Of a stretch of 64,000 nucleotides of DNA, positions 34,214 to 48,189 are shown piece by piece. The notes beneath the pieces are model-generated. The model ran no database searches. It saw only the letters and a list, made by a program, of their open reading frames with translations, and had not been told where the DNA came from. Every line of letters starts with the position of its first letter. Within the stretch, counting starts at the first letter, position 1. The DNA is from Leptobrachium leishanense (lineage: Eukaryota; Chordata; Amphibia; Anura; Megophryidae), in contig CM019065.1 in the NCBI GenBank assembly GCA_009667805.1, forward strand, positions 17,062,952-17,126,951. The letters run 5' to 3'. Made by a program: the position numbers and the translations under genes.

Positions 34214-34634
34214 TAGGGATGAGCTGTTCGGTTCGATCAGTTCGGAGTTCGACTCGAACATCGGCAGTTCGAACGTTCGTGAACTTCGAACTTTTTGGCG
34301 TGTTCGGTTCGAGTTTGAAAATTTTTTTTTTGAAAAAGTATAAAAAATGCTTAAAAAATCTAGAAATAAAGAGACTCTTTACTGCAGAATATTATAAGCA
34401 ACGGTTTATTAGATATATTCTCACCTCCAAATGACCTGTGCTTACAGCAGGGCCCTCAAAGGCGTAAACAGCAGGTGTTAATTAGTGTTTGGAAATAACA
34501 TCTGCTTCTAATTAGTCTGGTCTCATGAATTTGATACATTGCCTGTAGACTGGGTGTGGCTCCTGCACATGTATGAACTCTGTATGCTTCTGAATTCTAA
34601 GAAGTCTTCATTTTTACTACATGATCCTCTGATA

Positions 34635-36233
<1,599 letters not shown>

Positions 36234-36253
36234 TATGCTGTTTAACCCCTTAA

Positions 36254-36878
36254 CCTCCCTGGCGGTATTCCCGAGTGTGACTCGGGGTTAGATTTCACTA
36301 ACACAAACGGTAACCCCGAGCCACACTCGGGCTGGATGTTTACTCACCTCCTCCTGGCTCCCTCGCTGTCTCTGCAGTGTGATTGCGGCGAGCTGCTTCC
36401 TGGATGGCTCCCTGCGAGTCACATGATGCAGGGGGGCTGGACGCAGCAAACTTCATTCATAACACTCACTGAATACAAATGGCAAAGTTTATGAACGGCC
36501 ACTAGGTGGCAGTACCGGATAAGAAATAGACCATACCTCGTCTCACCCTTGTTCTCAGACAGATTTCAGTGTTTTTTGTTGTATTTTATTGTACATCATT
36601 TATTTGCATTATTTTGGATAATTATTTTTGGGATAATAAATTATTATGTCGTGTTTCAAACTTTATCGGACTCAGTGTATTTACTATTTTTTTTTAGTTA
36701 ATTAATTAATTAATTTATTTATAAAGGATTTTACCAGTAAGGACTCTTGATTGCACGGATTTCAGTGCGTGATTCCTAATTATTACAGGCTAACTATGTA
36801 CAAAAACACGTTTCCTTTAAAAAAAAAATTAGACGATTTTAGACACAAAATTTTGAAAAAATTAGACCGCCAGGGATG
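36254..36878. mobile_element. TTAA-flanked non-autonomous element, 625 bp
   Basis: Flanked by TTAA at 36250-36253 and 36879-36882. Ends CCTCCCTGGCGGTATTC and GACCGCCAGGGATG are inverted. It contains, in reverse orientation near 36700-36750, a 40-bp scrap of the LINE 3' tail found at 9700 and 39750. Confidence 0.8.
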
Positions 36879-37682
36879 TTAAGGACCAGGGCTCTGTAAA
36901 GCCAATCATTAATGATGTAGATGTTACGTCATTTGTCACCAAGGGCTTAATAAAAACTTTATCACACTCCTTAGATTTAAACGTAATATTCCAGTATTTG
37001 TATGTCATGTACCTCTCCCGAAGGGCCTATGTGAGCATACAATTATTATTGGGTTAGATCTATAGTTTTGGTGCAAGCGTGGTGGAAGGGCTTGCTGCTT
37101 CTGCATTAGTAACACAACACAACGTGAAAATGTCTATCATAAAGCGTACAAGCTGAGTCCCTAGAGTCTCTGACTATCCATTGTCATATATACCTTGCTT
37201 TATACATATAATACATTCCCTCATCTAACAGGATAGTAGCCAGTCCCTGAGCATTTTAACCCCTTAAGGGTGGCTAGGTGTTGTGTGTGGGTCTGATGGC
37301 GATATTTCTATACATCCTACAAATCCGCCACTTCACGGGCAGGTTATGGGGACCTCCTAGGCACGATATTTGAATGAATTTTTCGTTTTTATTTTTAACC
37401 CTTATTTTATGGAAACCTCACTGTTCCTTTAAAAACGTATATTTTTAAACTTTTTTCCTTGTTTCCTGTCCCCCAGGGCACTACCCGGACCCCCATACAC
37501 CTTTTATGGCAAATATCTTGCATATATGCCCTCTTGGAGGGCACTCTAAAAACTGAACTTTTGAGTCCCATTGACTTGCATTGAGTTTGGTTCGAGTTCG
37601 AGTTCGAACTCGAACTTTTGAAATTGTTCGAGTTCGAATGTGAACCGAACACGGGGGCGTTCAGCTCATCCCTAATTATTTG

Positions 37683-37936
37683 TAGCCTATGCGTCATTTC
37701 TAACCTGCAAATCATTATGTGCATCATTTCTCGTCTAGTCGCCATTCTGTACGTTATTTGCAGCCTGTGCATCATTTCTAACCTGCGCATCATTATGTGC
37801 ATCATTTCTCGTCTATTCGTCATTCTGTTCATCATTTCTGGTCTATTTGTCATTCTGTGCATTATTTCTAACCTATGTGTCATTTCTAGCTTGTGCATCA
37901 TTCTGTGTATCATTTGTAGCCTATGCGTCATTCAAC
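37683..37936 (+). repeat. 30-bp minisatellite, middle block
   Basis: Same unit as 33780-34213, resuming after the second ATTATTTG. It is cut at about 37936 by the 5'-truncated LINE. Confidence 0.85.
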
Positions 37937-39132
37937 TACAACCGCCCTTTTAAAAGTTTGTAATGATATCCAAGCTGGCATGGAACAAGGAAACCTAACT
38001 GGAGCATCTTCCTTGATTTTGCCAAGGCCTTTGACACAGTAGACCATGGCATCTTATTTCAAAAACTTAAAAACTCTGGTATTGGTGATCGCACGCTAAG
38101 TTCTAACCTGGTTCCAATCATATGTGTCAGATCGGTCGCAATATGTGTCCATTTCTGGCAGCTCCTCCCTCCCCCTCCCAGTCACGTGCGGTGTACCCCA
38201 AGGCTCAATACTCGGCCCCCTGCTATTCACAATATTCATAAATGATCTGCCCAACATCTGCAAAGCCTCAACTGTACACATGTACGCAGACGACACTGTG
38301 ATCTATACCAGCAAACCAAATCTCCCGCAGCTGGAGGCAGTACTGCAAGAACAATTCACAGAGGTAGAAAAGTGGATCAAACACAACAAACTTTTTCTAA
38401 ATACTGACAAAACTATAACGATGCTCTTTGGAACAGCACCTAAACTACACAAATTGCAAACACCCCATCTATGTGTTGGGACAAGATCAAATGTCACGCC
38501 GACCACAGTCACTTCTCACAAATATCTAGGTATGTGGTTGGACCCAAATCTATCCTTTGGCCCCACATCAAAAAACTCTCATCTAAACTTTACCCCAAAC
38601 TAGGTGCCCTGTACAGAAACAAATCCTGCCTGAGCCCCGCGGTAAGAAAGCAGATTGTACAACAAATGCTTATGCCGGCTATTGAATACGGAGATGTAGT
38701 GTATGCAGCCGCCCCGCAAACGCACCTCCAGAAACTTACTACATTGTATAACTCATTCTGCCACTTTGTGCTACAATGTAACTACATGACCCACCATTGT
38801 GATACGTTAAAAGAACTAAACTGGCCATCACTGGACTCTTCACCTTTTCCAACCTGGTGTTTAAGAGCTTTTCTGGGAAGCTACCACCCTACCTGAATAG
38901 GCTGCTTGCCCCAGCAGTTTCCTCATCCTATAACCTCCGATCCAGGACCAGCACCTTACTTGCAATACCACAATACAAAAAGAAAGTGGCTCGATCCTCA
39001 TTTTCCTACAGAGCACCGCAAATATGGAATAACCACCCAGACGCCATCAAATCTTCCCCCAGTCTAAAGTCACTTAAGAGATCTCTATTAACATACCTCA
39101 ATACGGAATGCACCTGTAAACATGTAACATAG
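37937..39132 (+). pseudogene. LINE reverse transcriptase, C-terminal two thirds, frameshifted
   Basis: RT motifs in order: FAKAFDTVDH (~38018-38046, in a broken frame), CGVPQGSILGPLLFTIFINDLP (~38188-38250) and catalytic YADD (~38283). After further frame changes near 38500 and 38860 it reads GDVVYAAAPQ (~38690) and then the C-terminal segment with YRAPQIWNNHPDAIKSSPS (~39010). The motif set is that of the CR1/L2/Rex1 group rather than L1; there is no endonuclease because of 5' truncation. Several frameshifts make it a fossil. Confidence 0.8.
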
Positions 39133-39600
39133 TGACTATATACAGAATGCGCCTGTAAACATGTAACATAGTGACTATATACAGAAGCACCTGTAAACAT
39201 GAAACATAGTGACTATATACAGAATGCACCTGTAAACATGCAACATAGTGACTATATACAGAATGTGCCTGTAAACATGTAACATAGTGACTATATACAG
39301 AATGCACCTGTAAACATGTAACATAGTGACTATATACAGAATGCGCATGTAAACATGTAACACAGTGACTATATACAGAATGCACCTGTAAACATGTAAC
39401 ATAGTGACTATATACAGAATGCACCTGTAAACATGTAACATAGTGACTATATACAGAAAGCACCTGTAAACATGTAACATAGTGACTATATACAGAATGC
39501 ACCTGTAAACATGTAACATAGTGACTATATACAGAATGCACCTGTAAACATGTAACATAGTGACTATATACAGAATGCACCTGTAAACATGTAACATAAT
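39100..39600 (+). repeat. 39-bp minisatellite at the LINE 3' end, about 13 units
   Basis: Unit TACAGAATGCACCTGTAAAC plus ATGTAACATAGTGACTATA. The first unit overlaps the last codons of the RT (TECTCKHVT), so the array grew from the coding end or 3' UTR. Thirteen-codon periodicity leaves all frames open on the minus strand. Confidence 0.95.
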
Positions 39601-39830
39601 GACTTTATTTCCTACATATTTATTTTTCTGTTAATCTGTATATTTGGTCTTGTGTTAATTTCTTGCATTTTACTATTTTGTATTTCTGTAACCACTCAAT
39701 GTTCTTGAACCCAGGACATACTTGAAAATGAGAGAAATCTCAATGTATCCTTCCTGGTAAAATCCTTAATAAATAAATAAATAAATTCTGTGCATCATAT
39801 CTCGTCTATTCGTCATTCTGTGCACCGTTC

Positions 39831-40502
39831 AAAAGCACCTCTCGCTATTTACTGTTCATCATTTCTGTACGTTCAAAAGGAAAACTCGCGTCATTCAATG
39901 TGACATTTTTAAAAATAAAATTAACAATGAACAGTAATACCTTGGATTGGGAGTATACTTCGTTTCGGAAGCAGCTTGTAATCCAAGGCGCTCTTATATC
40001 AAAGCGAATTTCCCCATAAGAAATAATGGAAACTCTGATGATTGGTTCCACAACCATTTATTCAAATGGAAATGATTACAGTAATACAAAATACTGTACA
40101 ATATAAAGTAAAAATAAAACAAATTAACCTGCACATTACCTTTGAGAAGAATCGTAGCGGAAGGGAGAGAAGAGAGGGGGGGGTTATTGTGCAGGACGTT
40201 TATCACTAAAGGGATCACTGCTATCTGTTGGGAGGGTTTCAGCACGTCCAGTGTAATGTACCATACTAATACGCATGTTACACCGTGCGGCCGTCCACGT
40301 CAAGCTGCCGGAATGGAGGAAAGGTGACCATGGCCTCATTTGTGACATGACGCTCGGCAGACAAACAGGGTTATTCAACGAGAGGTGTAAACCAGGAGAA
40401 TGACTGGAGAAGTGAAAATTCTAGGTCAAAATAGCCAACCAGAAAAATTCTACCATTTATCTCACTTTCCAAATCGGCTATTTGGTCTAAATTAATCTCT
40501 TC
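39831..40502. other. no gene recognised
   Basis: Ordinary AT-rich sequence. From 40369 (CAGGGTTATTCAACGAGAGG) to about 40450 there is one arm of the palindromic MITE seen at 26291-26472. Confidence 0.4.
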
Positions 40503-40722
40503 TAGGGATGAGCTGTTCGGTTCGATCTGTTCAGGAGTTCGCATCGAACATCGGCCATTGAGCTGTTCGCCGAACTCCGAACATTTCCGCGTGTTCGGTT
40601 CGAGTTCGCCCACAATGCACCACAATGCACTTTTCCACTGGCCTGAAGCTTGTAATTGGCTACAGCCTTGCACCTGAGCACAGGTCAGGTGCAAGACTAT
40701 GCCAATCACGGCTCAGAGTCCT

Positions 40723-40786
40723 GATTGGGCAAATTTTGCCAAATCATGGGCTCACAGAGCTAAGTCCCGTAGCACACTATATAAGG
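40723..40786 (+). promoter_or_regulatory. predicted hAT promoter, copy C
   Basis: Inverted CCAAT pair at 40723-40745 (the right box mutated to CAAAT) and TATATAAGG at 40778-40786, in the same order and spacing as in copies A and D. Confidence 0.6.
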
Positions 40787-40844
40787 CATCCCTCGCAGCC
40801 CCAGCACGTGTTTTTTGAGAGGAGATTGTTCTGTTAGTGTGTGT

Positions 40845-41400
40845 TCTCACTGCCAGCAGCTATTGGGGGGTCTCACTTCTACAAGATATCTGGGAATTGT
40901 TGTAATCTGTGTGTTCTCATTGCCAGCAGCTATTGTGGGGGTCTCACTTCTACAAGATATCTGGGAATTGTTGTAATTTGTGTGTTCTCACTGCCAGCAA
41001 CTATTGGGGGGGTCTCACTTCTACAAGATATATGAGAATTGTTGTAATCTGTGTCTTCTCACTGCCAGCAGCTATTGGAGGGGTCTCAGTTCTACAAAAT
41101 ATCTGGGAATTGTTGTAATCTGTGTGTTCTCACTGACAGCAGCTATTGTGGGGGTCTCACTTCTACAAGATATCTGGGAATTGTTGTAATCTATGTTGTG
41201 TCACTGCCACCCATCAGGGGGTCTCACTGATTTATAGGAGGTTCCTGGGAATTGTAATCTGTGTCTTGTCACTCACTGCTACCCATCAGGGGGTCTCACT
41301 GATTTATAGGAGGTTTCTGGGAAATGTAATCTGTGTCTTGTCACTGGCTGCCAGCTATCAGGGTGTCTCACTGAGTTATACAAGAGTTCTGGAAATCTTT
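40845..41400 (+). repeat. 71-bp tandem repeats in the hAT leader
   Basis: About eight units on TCTCACTTCTACAAGATATC, TGGGAATTGTTGTAATCTGT and GTGTTCTCACTGCCAGCAGC. They lie between the TATA box and the transposase start. The same units occur at 63690-64000; a divergent version is in copy A at about 13030-13238. Confidence 0.9.
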
Positions 41401-41745
41401 AATCTTTATACCAGAGTTGAATCAGAGTTCTTTATATCTTTAATATATATATCACTCACCATCTCAGAAAGACCAAAAAGGATAGGCAGACGCTCCCAGA
41501 CACAGACAAGAGGGCAAGCAGCCTCTGTGTCGGAAGGCTGTGCCCCTGGTCATCGTGGACATGGTGCATCCTCTGCAGAGGCACGGTTGTCCTTGTTGCT
41601 AACTGGTGCTGGCCATCTTAAGCAGCAGCAGCAACATACAGAGGATTTGCAGGATTGACTAACCAGGCCATCCTCATCCTCTGCCAGCCAGGCTTGTAGT
41701 GGTTTACAGTCCACCTTAGCTGCCAAAACATCTAATTCAGCCTCC

Positions 41746-43991
41746 ATGTCCACAGCTACTCCTGCCGTAGCCTCACTATCATACACGGAGGAGTCAGCTG
41801 AATTGTTTGACTACAGTGACAGTGTCAGTGACATGCTGCTTGAGGATGTGCAGCAACTCCAGTGCTCTGATTCAAACTCTGAGGTTGAGGAAGGGAGTAA
41901 AATCAACCTAGAGGGAGGGGGTGCCAGTGACACACAAAGAACTGGCACTCATGTTCCCCCAGCAGCTGCAGCATATTGCGAGGTTGGCTCCAGTGACGAG
42001 GAGATAGAGGGTGATGATGATGATGAGGTCACTGATTCCACCTGGGTGCCTGATCGAACAGAGGAGTCAAGAGAGGAGGAGATGGAACAACAAAAACGAG
42101 GCAGAACGTCCTCTATGATCAACCATAGCCAGTCCAAGGCATCAGAAGTCACATCTGCTCAGGTGCAGAGCGCTGTTGTCTCAAAGCACATGTACAGGAA
42201 GTCTGCTGTCTGGGAGTTCTTTAAGAAATGTGCAGCAGACCGCACCATTGCTATTTGTAATCTATTTCAGATGAGGATCAAGCGTGGTAAAGACATCCCA
42301 CGCTTGGGTACCACGTGCTTGAGGCGACATATGACTACCTGCCATGCATCCCGTTGGCACAACACTTTGCATAGGTCCACCTCCTCCTCATCTGTCTCTA
42401 CCCCCACTATATGTCCTGCCATGTCATTGCCTACAACCTTCATTGACAGGGATGATGCTACAGTAATGGGTGTACCAGGTCCTTCCTCAGAATGTGACAG
42501 CATCCCATCAGTTGAAGATTTACGCAGTCGGATTACGTTACCCCAGCTGTAGCAGCGTAAGAAAAAATATAGTCCCAACCATCCCCAAGCACAGCGTCTA
42601 AATGCCAGCTTAGCAAAATTACTCGCATTACAGCTGCTGCCTTTCCAGCTGGTGGACTCTGCTTCCTTCCGTGAATTTTCTGAATGTGCTGTACCACAGT
42701 GGCAGGTTCCAAAACGCCATTTGTTTTCACGGAAGGCCATTAAAACACTATACCAGCATGTGGAAGACAATGTTTTGGAGTCATTGGGAAGGGCAGTCAG
42801 CAGCAAGGTGCACATGACTTTAGACACGTAGTCAAGCAAGCATGGACAGGGCCGTTACATTTCCTTCACGGCACACTGGGTAACTCTGATTGCAGCTGGG
42901 AGGGATCCAGGACGGAGCTCTCTGCTGGAGCTTGTTCATCCACCACGCCTCCAGAAAGCTGCTTGTATGAAGTCTGTCTGCTGCACCACCTCTTACTCCT
43001 CCTCCTCTTCCTTCTCTGTCTCTGGCGAAGTGGCAGTTAAACTGACGCGTGGCGGGGGCTACGTAATTCCTAAAGCAAAAAGATGCTATACTGTGCTTGA
43101 GCTGGTTTGTTTAGGGGACAGGAGCCACACTGGGCCAGAAATTCTGTCAGCTCTGCAGGGGCAGGTGCAGAGATGGTTAACACCACGCCAGCTTCAGCTG
43201 GGAATGGTCGTCTGTGATAATGGCAGCAACCTTCTCTCCGCCCTACGCCAGGGTAAGTTGACGCATGTACCATGCCTAGCACACGTCCTAAATCTGGTGG
43301 TACAGCGTTTCCTAACCAGGTACCCAGGGCTGGCAGAGCTTCTTAGCCAGGTCAGAAAAGTCTGCAGCCACTTCAGACGGTCATTCCCAGCAAGTGTTTG
43401 CCTGGCAGAAATTCAAAGAGAATTCCACCTTCCCACAAACTGTCTGATCTGTGGGGGGACATGCCCACCAGGTGGAACTCGACATTAGCAATGCTGCAGC
43501 ATCTGCACAAGCAGCAGAGGGCCATCAATGAGTACCTGTGTGAGTGTGGCACAAAGACAGGTTCAGGTCAACTTGCCCCCCCTCCACAGTGGCTGATGAT
43601 AAAGGATGCATGCACTGTACTGTCACCATTTTTTGGAGGCAACGAGGATGTTGAGCAGGGACAGTGCATGCATCAGTGACAGAATTCCTTTAGTGTTCCT
43701 GCTGGAGCACACTCTGCAGGGAATTATAGATGTGGCTCTAGAGCCAGAGCAGCAGGAGGAAGAGGAGGCCTTCCCTAGCTCTCAAGGCCCCAGTCTTTCC
43801 GCCGACAGCATTCCTGCAGGTCCTCAGATCAGACAGGAGGATGAGGAGGAGGAGGAATATTTAAGTAGTGGGGGCATTGAAGGTGGGGATTCCTCATGGG
43901 AGGGTCTTGTGTGCCCAGAAACCCAAGGACTAGTGCGTGGCTGGGAGGAGGAAGTGCACGATGGGGTCATCCTCATAGACCAGGAAGACTC
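41746..43991 (+). pseudogene. hAT transposase (ZBED-like), copy C, with BED finger
   Basis: Most complete transposase in the window. Acidic N-terminus (residues ~85-115, EEIEGDDDDE), then a BED zinc finger at about residues 150-205: SAVWEFFKKC, ICNLFQ, IPRLGTTCLRRHMTTCH. The second Cys of the expected CxxC is Phe here. Then VHMTLDT (first catalytic Asp), VVCDNGSN (~43210; second), CLAHVLNLVV and MPTRWNST. In-frame stops at 42550-42552 and 42829-42831 (the latter a Trp codon in copy A), frameshifts near 43455 (G-run) and 43630 (T-run), and loss of the 3' end. Copy A supplies the missing C-terminal part by comparison. Inactive. Confidence 0.9.
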
Positions 43992-43992
43992 G

Positions 43993-44159
43993 GCTGAGCG
44001 CGTCCATAGCACAGGAGGTGCACTTGGCAGGACGTGCTGAGCGCGTCCTTAGCAGCCAAGTGGTTAATCACAAAATGATCTCATTTATTTAAAATGGTTT
44101 AGCTTTATCTCCTCTCGAGAAAAGAACTCTTGGTAAAAAAATCTTTTCAACTATGGGGC
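43993..44159. other. short unassigned junction sequence
   Basis: Contains two copies of CTGAGCGCGTCC (about 43992 and 44037), about 45 bp apart, at the truncation point of hAT copy C. Confidence 0.4.
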
Positions 44160-44437
44160 TGTGACGGAACCGAGCCCTCTCTCGTGTGCAGAGTGTTTGT
44201 GTATTCTGTGCCCTATTCCCTGATGTCTGTGTTATATTATTATTCCCTTATGTATTTAGTGTAGAGTGTTGTGTGGCATATACTGTGCTGTTTTCCCTAT
44301 GTGTATTCTGCATGTACCATTTGCTCTGCTTCCAACCCCAACCCCCAGGACTGGCTGTAACCACATCTCTCTACCAGTTTCATTATACTTTGTCTGTATA
44401 CCAGGGCGTGTGTGTGGAAATTCTGGAGCGTGTTACA

Positions 44438-45164
44438 GGGGCTTGGGACGAGGCTGACCTGGTGTGGTGATCCTCCTAAAGGGCAGCAATGAGGGCGGAT
44501 TTTGGTTTCTTGCTTGTTAACAGTCCCTGAGCCTCTGTCAATTGTAAGCGTTATCGGTTTCAAGTGCAGGTGTCACGTTTCCTCTGTTTTCAGCCATGCC
44601 CCTGGTGGTGCGAGGCATTCATGTCAAGTATTCCCTTTCTGTAGTTGGCTATGCTGCCTTAAGCTGCTCCAGGGTTCTGCTGTGCTGTTCTGGAGTCACA
44701 TGGTCCAATCACACAGACCTGCTCCCTATATAACTACCAGCAGCACAGAGGTTCAGTGACCTGATATGAGTTCTTGTGGTGGCTATTGTCCTTTGTGTCC
44801 TGGTTCCGGATTCCTGGTTCCTGTTTCCCACGTTGCTGCATAGCATTCATATATAGTTTATCTGGTTTTGACCTCGGCTTGCTTTCCTGACTATCCATTT
44901 CTGACTGCTCATTGTATATTGAATTTTGATCTGTTGCCAACCTCTGCCTATCTGACGATTCTCTGACTCTATATCCCTGTATCAAGTCCTGATTATTCCT
45001 ATATGTTTCATGTTATATTTGTTTGGTTTGTTTAAGTCAGTATTGATTAGAGGCCATCAGAAGGACCTCTCCAGTTTAGGATTTATGTTCAGTCTTGTTA
45101 ACCCTCACCCTTCTTCCTCCTCTGGCTCTGTCATCCTTTGTGAGGCTTCCATAGATAGAAAGAC
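44438..45164. other. non-coding interior of the long-inverted-repeat element
   Basis: No convincing coding region. It has T/C-rich stretches with CCTGGTTCC and GATTCCTGG words, a style common in frog retroelement leaders, but I cannot assign it. Confidence 0.3.
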
Positions 45165-45728
45165 ATAACAAGGAGAAAAATGTCATCTGCGCTTATTCCC
45201 ATTATACTGTGTGAAACAAAACACAATTAGAGGCTTTGATTTCTATTATTGGCCATTAAAAGAGTAAGCTCACCCGCCAATGTCACGGCACCTCTAGTGA
45301 GGGTGAGTCCTATCCAAAAATTAAGTCACAGGCTGCTGTATAGCGAACCATCACTGCCCACGCTGCTTTTCAGTCATGAGGTAGACTGGTGGGCTTTTAT
45401 TGTACCTCCAGCCAGGTCATCATTGCAGCATGTTCCGCTCAGTGTCCTTGTTTTTTGATCCCAAGGTGGATTTGTTTCTGGGGGGCATTAATAAAAGCCC
45501 ACCAGTCTACCTCATGAATGAAAATCAGCATGCGCATGTTATGGTTGGCTATACAGCAGCATGTGGCTTAATTTTTGGACAGGACTCACCCTCACTAGAG
45601 GTGCCTTGACATTTGGCAGGTGAGCTTACTCTCTTAATGGCCATTAATAGAAACCAAAGCTTCTAATTGCGTTTTGTTTCACACGGTATAATGGGAATAA
45701 GCGCAGATTACATTTTTCTCCTTGTTAT
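45165..45728. mobile_element. palindromic foldback MITE, 564 bp
   Basis: ATAACAAGGAGAAAAATG at the left is mirrored at the right (CATTTTTCTCCTTGTTAT). The arms, about 230 bp each, include AAAGCCCACCAGTCTACCTC near the centre; the unpaired middle is about 90 bp. The words ATAGATAGAAAGAC occur just before it (45151) and again at about 45815, possibly a duplication around a larger insert. Confidence 0.8.
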
Positions 45729-46002
45729 GTTTTATACATGTTGCTGGGCTGGGTACATTTGGTGGTTGCAGCCGCCCCATCGGGGAATAGGTGCGACCCT
45801 ACCCCTCCTGTACTATAGATAGAAAGACGATTAAAGGATCTTTTCCCCAGTGATAAGGATCCCTTTAATTTTCTTATTTGCCCTCCTGTCCCTTGTGTTT
45901 CAGTCTGGTTCCTTTCTTGCTATACAAAACACCTTGCAAGTGTTAATGTGCTCGGCGCTGTGCTTATAAATAGACAGGATTGTGTGATAGAAAAGAAGGG
46001 TC

Positions 46003-47195
46003 GTGAACATGCAGCTCACCACAAGGTATGTCTCCCACCTATATATAAAACATAAAAATACAAACAAATTTGTTGGGAGCGCAGACAATAAATGGGTTCG
46101 TATTTCTTCAGAATACTGGTTCCAATTGGCAGCTGGATCCAGTAATGAGCACTACAATATACAACAACAAATATGCAGCATTATAGATCCGCAGGAGAAA
46201 GAACTCCTAATGAGGAATATTGAAGGAAGCTTATAGAAAGTGGAAAAATAGGTAAAGGCAAAGAAAAGGAGTAAATACATACGAGACATGAGGGATTATA
46301 AACAAAACAGAATCTGGATATTTAACAACCATACGACAGAAAACCATTTCAGAGGAGTAAAGGGAATAAGAATAATCCAAGAGGAAGAAGATCCCACCAT
46401 AAAACAACACATTCAAAACTACAGGTATCAGCCTGGATCTACAAATAGAACACCTAGTAAAAAAGATGATCCAGCAGTGAGAAGGAAAATTCCACAACAA
46501 GGATATAATCACTACCAACGACGTAGAAGTAGTCTATATCTAACCAACTCTCCCATGAAGGATAGGAGGCATACACAGATCCCTACCCACATGAGACGAG
46601 ACCAACAGGTGGGATTCAATACGGAAAGAAGGAAACTTGGACCTCCTAATCGGAACCCTTGGTACGCCAATATACCACCAATACGACCACTTACCACCTA
46701 TAATAGATATCAACCACTTGCGGATTATGAACACGATTAGGTTTTTCACCAAGGAGAGGAAGAAGAATGGACACAAGAAACACCGTACAGAGAGAAATAC
46801 AAAGAAAAACCGAGAGGAGGTATGGGGGTCAATATAGGAGTCAGGAATACAGGGAAGAGGACAACAAGAGAAGAGGATGCCGAGGAGGACATCTGGCACA
46901 GGGAAGAATAAAGAGGAAGAATGAGGGAACATTAGGTATTTTTAATCTTAGTGGCCAAAACCTTACGCAGGGGCAAATAAAAGTATTGAAGAAGGGCTTA
47001 AAATATGTTCCGAATCACCAAGGGGATACTTTCAACACCTTTGTCGATTTGCAAAAATTGAAACGAAAACTGTGTTTAAAAAGATTTTTTGCCACAACTC
47101 CAGTCGATCGGATTGAGTATACCGATATTTTTATTCATTTTGTTTATTCTTGTTTTTATTTTATTAAAATCTTTTTAAACTTACATCATTCTTGA
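46003..47195 (+). pseudogene. Penelope-like element N-terminal coding region (PLE copy 3)
   Basis: The last open segment (about 46767-47195) ends with GIFNLSGQNLTQGQIKVLKKG and then LKYVP, which I recognise as the start of the conserved PLE polyprotein region ahead of the reverse transcriptase. The preceding segments (46003-46236 and 46288-46740) are Arg/Lys- and Gln-rich without a domain I know and may be the leader or N-terminal extension. Reading breaks off after KRFFATTPVDRIEYTD; no reverse transcriptase or GIY-YIG follows, so this is a 5' fragment. A piece near its start (46050-46170) recurs inverted at 48190-48310. Confidence 0.65.
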
Positions 47196-47211
47196 AGAGG
47201 ATGATTTGCTA

Positions 47212-47790
47212 TCACACTGTTACGGTCCACCCCGTGTACCTGTCTTGCACACCTGGATCTTAGAACTTTGCCATGTATCCTCCTTTTCTTGGATTCTGTT
47301 CCAGGTTTTACCCAGGCTCTGCACCTGGACCAGGCTCCTGGAGATCCAGCCTGGGTCTTTCTTTTCTAGCCCTGGACTTCCAGCTGAGGCCTATCTGTGT
47401 TTAAGCCTCCTTAAAAGGCAGAGAGACCCAGCCAGCAGTGGGTCTGTATTTTTTATCCTTGACTGAGGTCTCTTGGTGGTGTGCTAACCTGCTCTTCCAG
47501 AACCAGCTTATCCTACGTATCCAGGACCCATCTGTCTACCCGTGGATTACAGTTGTTGATCACCCTCTGACCTCTTTGATCCAGGTACCTCTGTCCAGAC
47601 TTCCTCTTGGTGGGCCCTGTCTGCAGTCTAGGACTGCACTACCCACAATCCAAGAACTCTCCCTGGACTTTATATATTTCTTTATTCTTCCAAGTGCCTG
47701 CTGCCAAGGCCTATTTAAGTTTCATTAAACTTATTCATTGTGTGATTCCTGTCTGGCCTCCCCTCTGTGTCGCCGCCTGCTGGGCTCTCA
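47212..47790 (+). other. possible solo LTR-like segment or unassigned insert
   Basis: Starts TGTTACGGTCCACCCCGTGT after the PLE fragment. It has a promoter-like CT-rich body and an ATTAAA (about 47725) followed by GTGATTCCTGTCTGGCCTCC, which could be the poly(A) and U5 part of an LTR. The right boundary and target duplication are not clear. No protein. Confidence 0.3.
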
Positions 47791-48189
47791 CCTGACCCGC
47801 ACACGCCACATGACACACACATGGCAGTGTGTATATATCGACACGAGGGTGGGACCCCCATGGAGTAAGTGGTCCAATGCCTCAGTACTGAGCCACTCAT
47901 TAGGGAGGCTCAGTAACACGTGAGTAATCTGATTTACACCGATTCTTTTATCTATTTTTACCATTGGTATTGTGCTATGTACTTTTTTATTCTTTGAGGT
48001 ATCCATATCCTTGAAGCAAAAAGACTACGACACAAGCCTACTACCCTTAAGAAAATCGGTGATGGGAGGAGCCCCCCCATAGAGGCTCATCTGCATATAA
48101 TATGAACCGATAAGTTCCCCGTTTGTGTTTTTTTTCTTCCATCATTCTTTTGATCAAGTCATCTGAAATTTATATCAGTGTTGCGCGAT

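Larger units (their letters stand above)
37937..39785 (+). mobile_element. CR1/L2/Rex-type LINE, 5'-truncated
   Basis: Begins inside the reverse transcriptase coding region, continues through a 39-bp minisatellite (39100-39600) and a 3' tail ending (AATA)n. Minisatellite sequence on both sides shows that it inserted into the 33780-39830 array. Confidence 0.8.
40503..43992 (+). mobile_element. hAT element of the TAGGGATG family, copy C, 3'-truncated
   Basis: Begins TAGGGATGAGCTGTTCGG and follows copy A through the promoter region, then 71-bp tandem repeats and the transposase. Similarity to copy A stops at about 43992 (after GACTCGG), so the 146-bp repeats and right end are gone and no target duplication can be checked. 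Confidence 0.85.

Noticed and set aside
33701..34343. Open frames of 133 and 187 codons with repeats of MMHRMTHRLE or VILCVICSLC type
   Set aside because: Translation of a 30-bp minisatellite on both strands; the longer one runs into a hAT end.
39098..39597. Minus-strand open frames with 13-residue HSVYSHYVTCLQV repeats
   Set aside because: A 39-bp minisatellite at a LINE 3' end; the periodicity explains the open frames.
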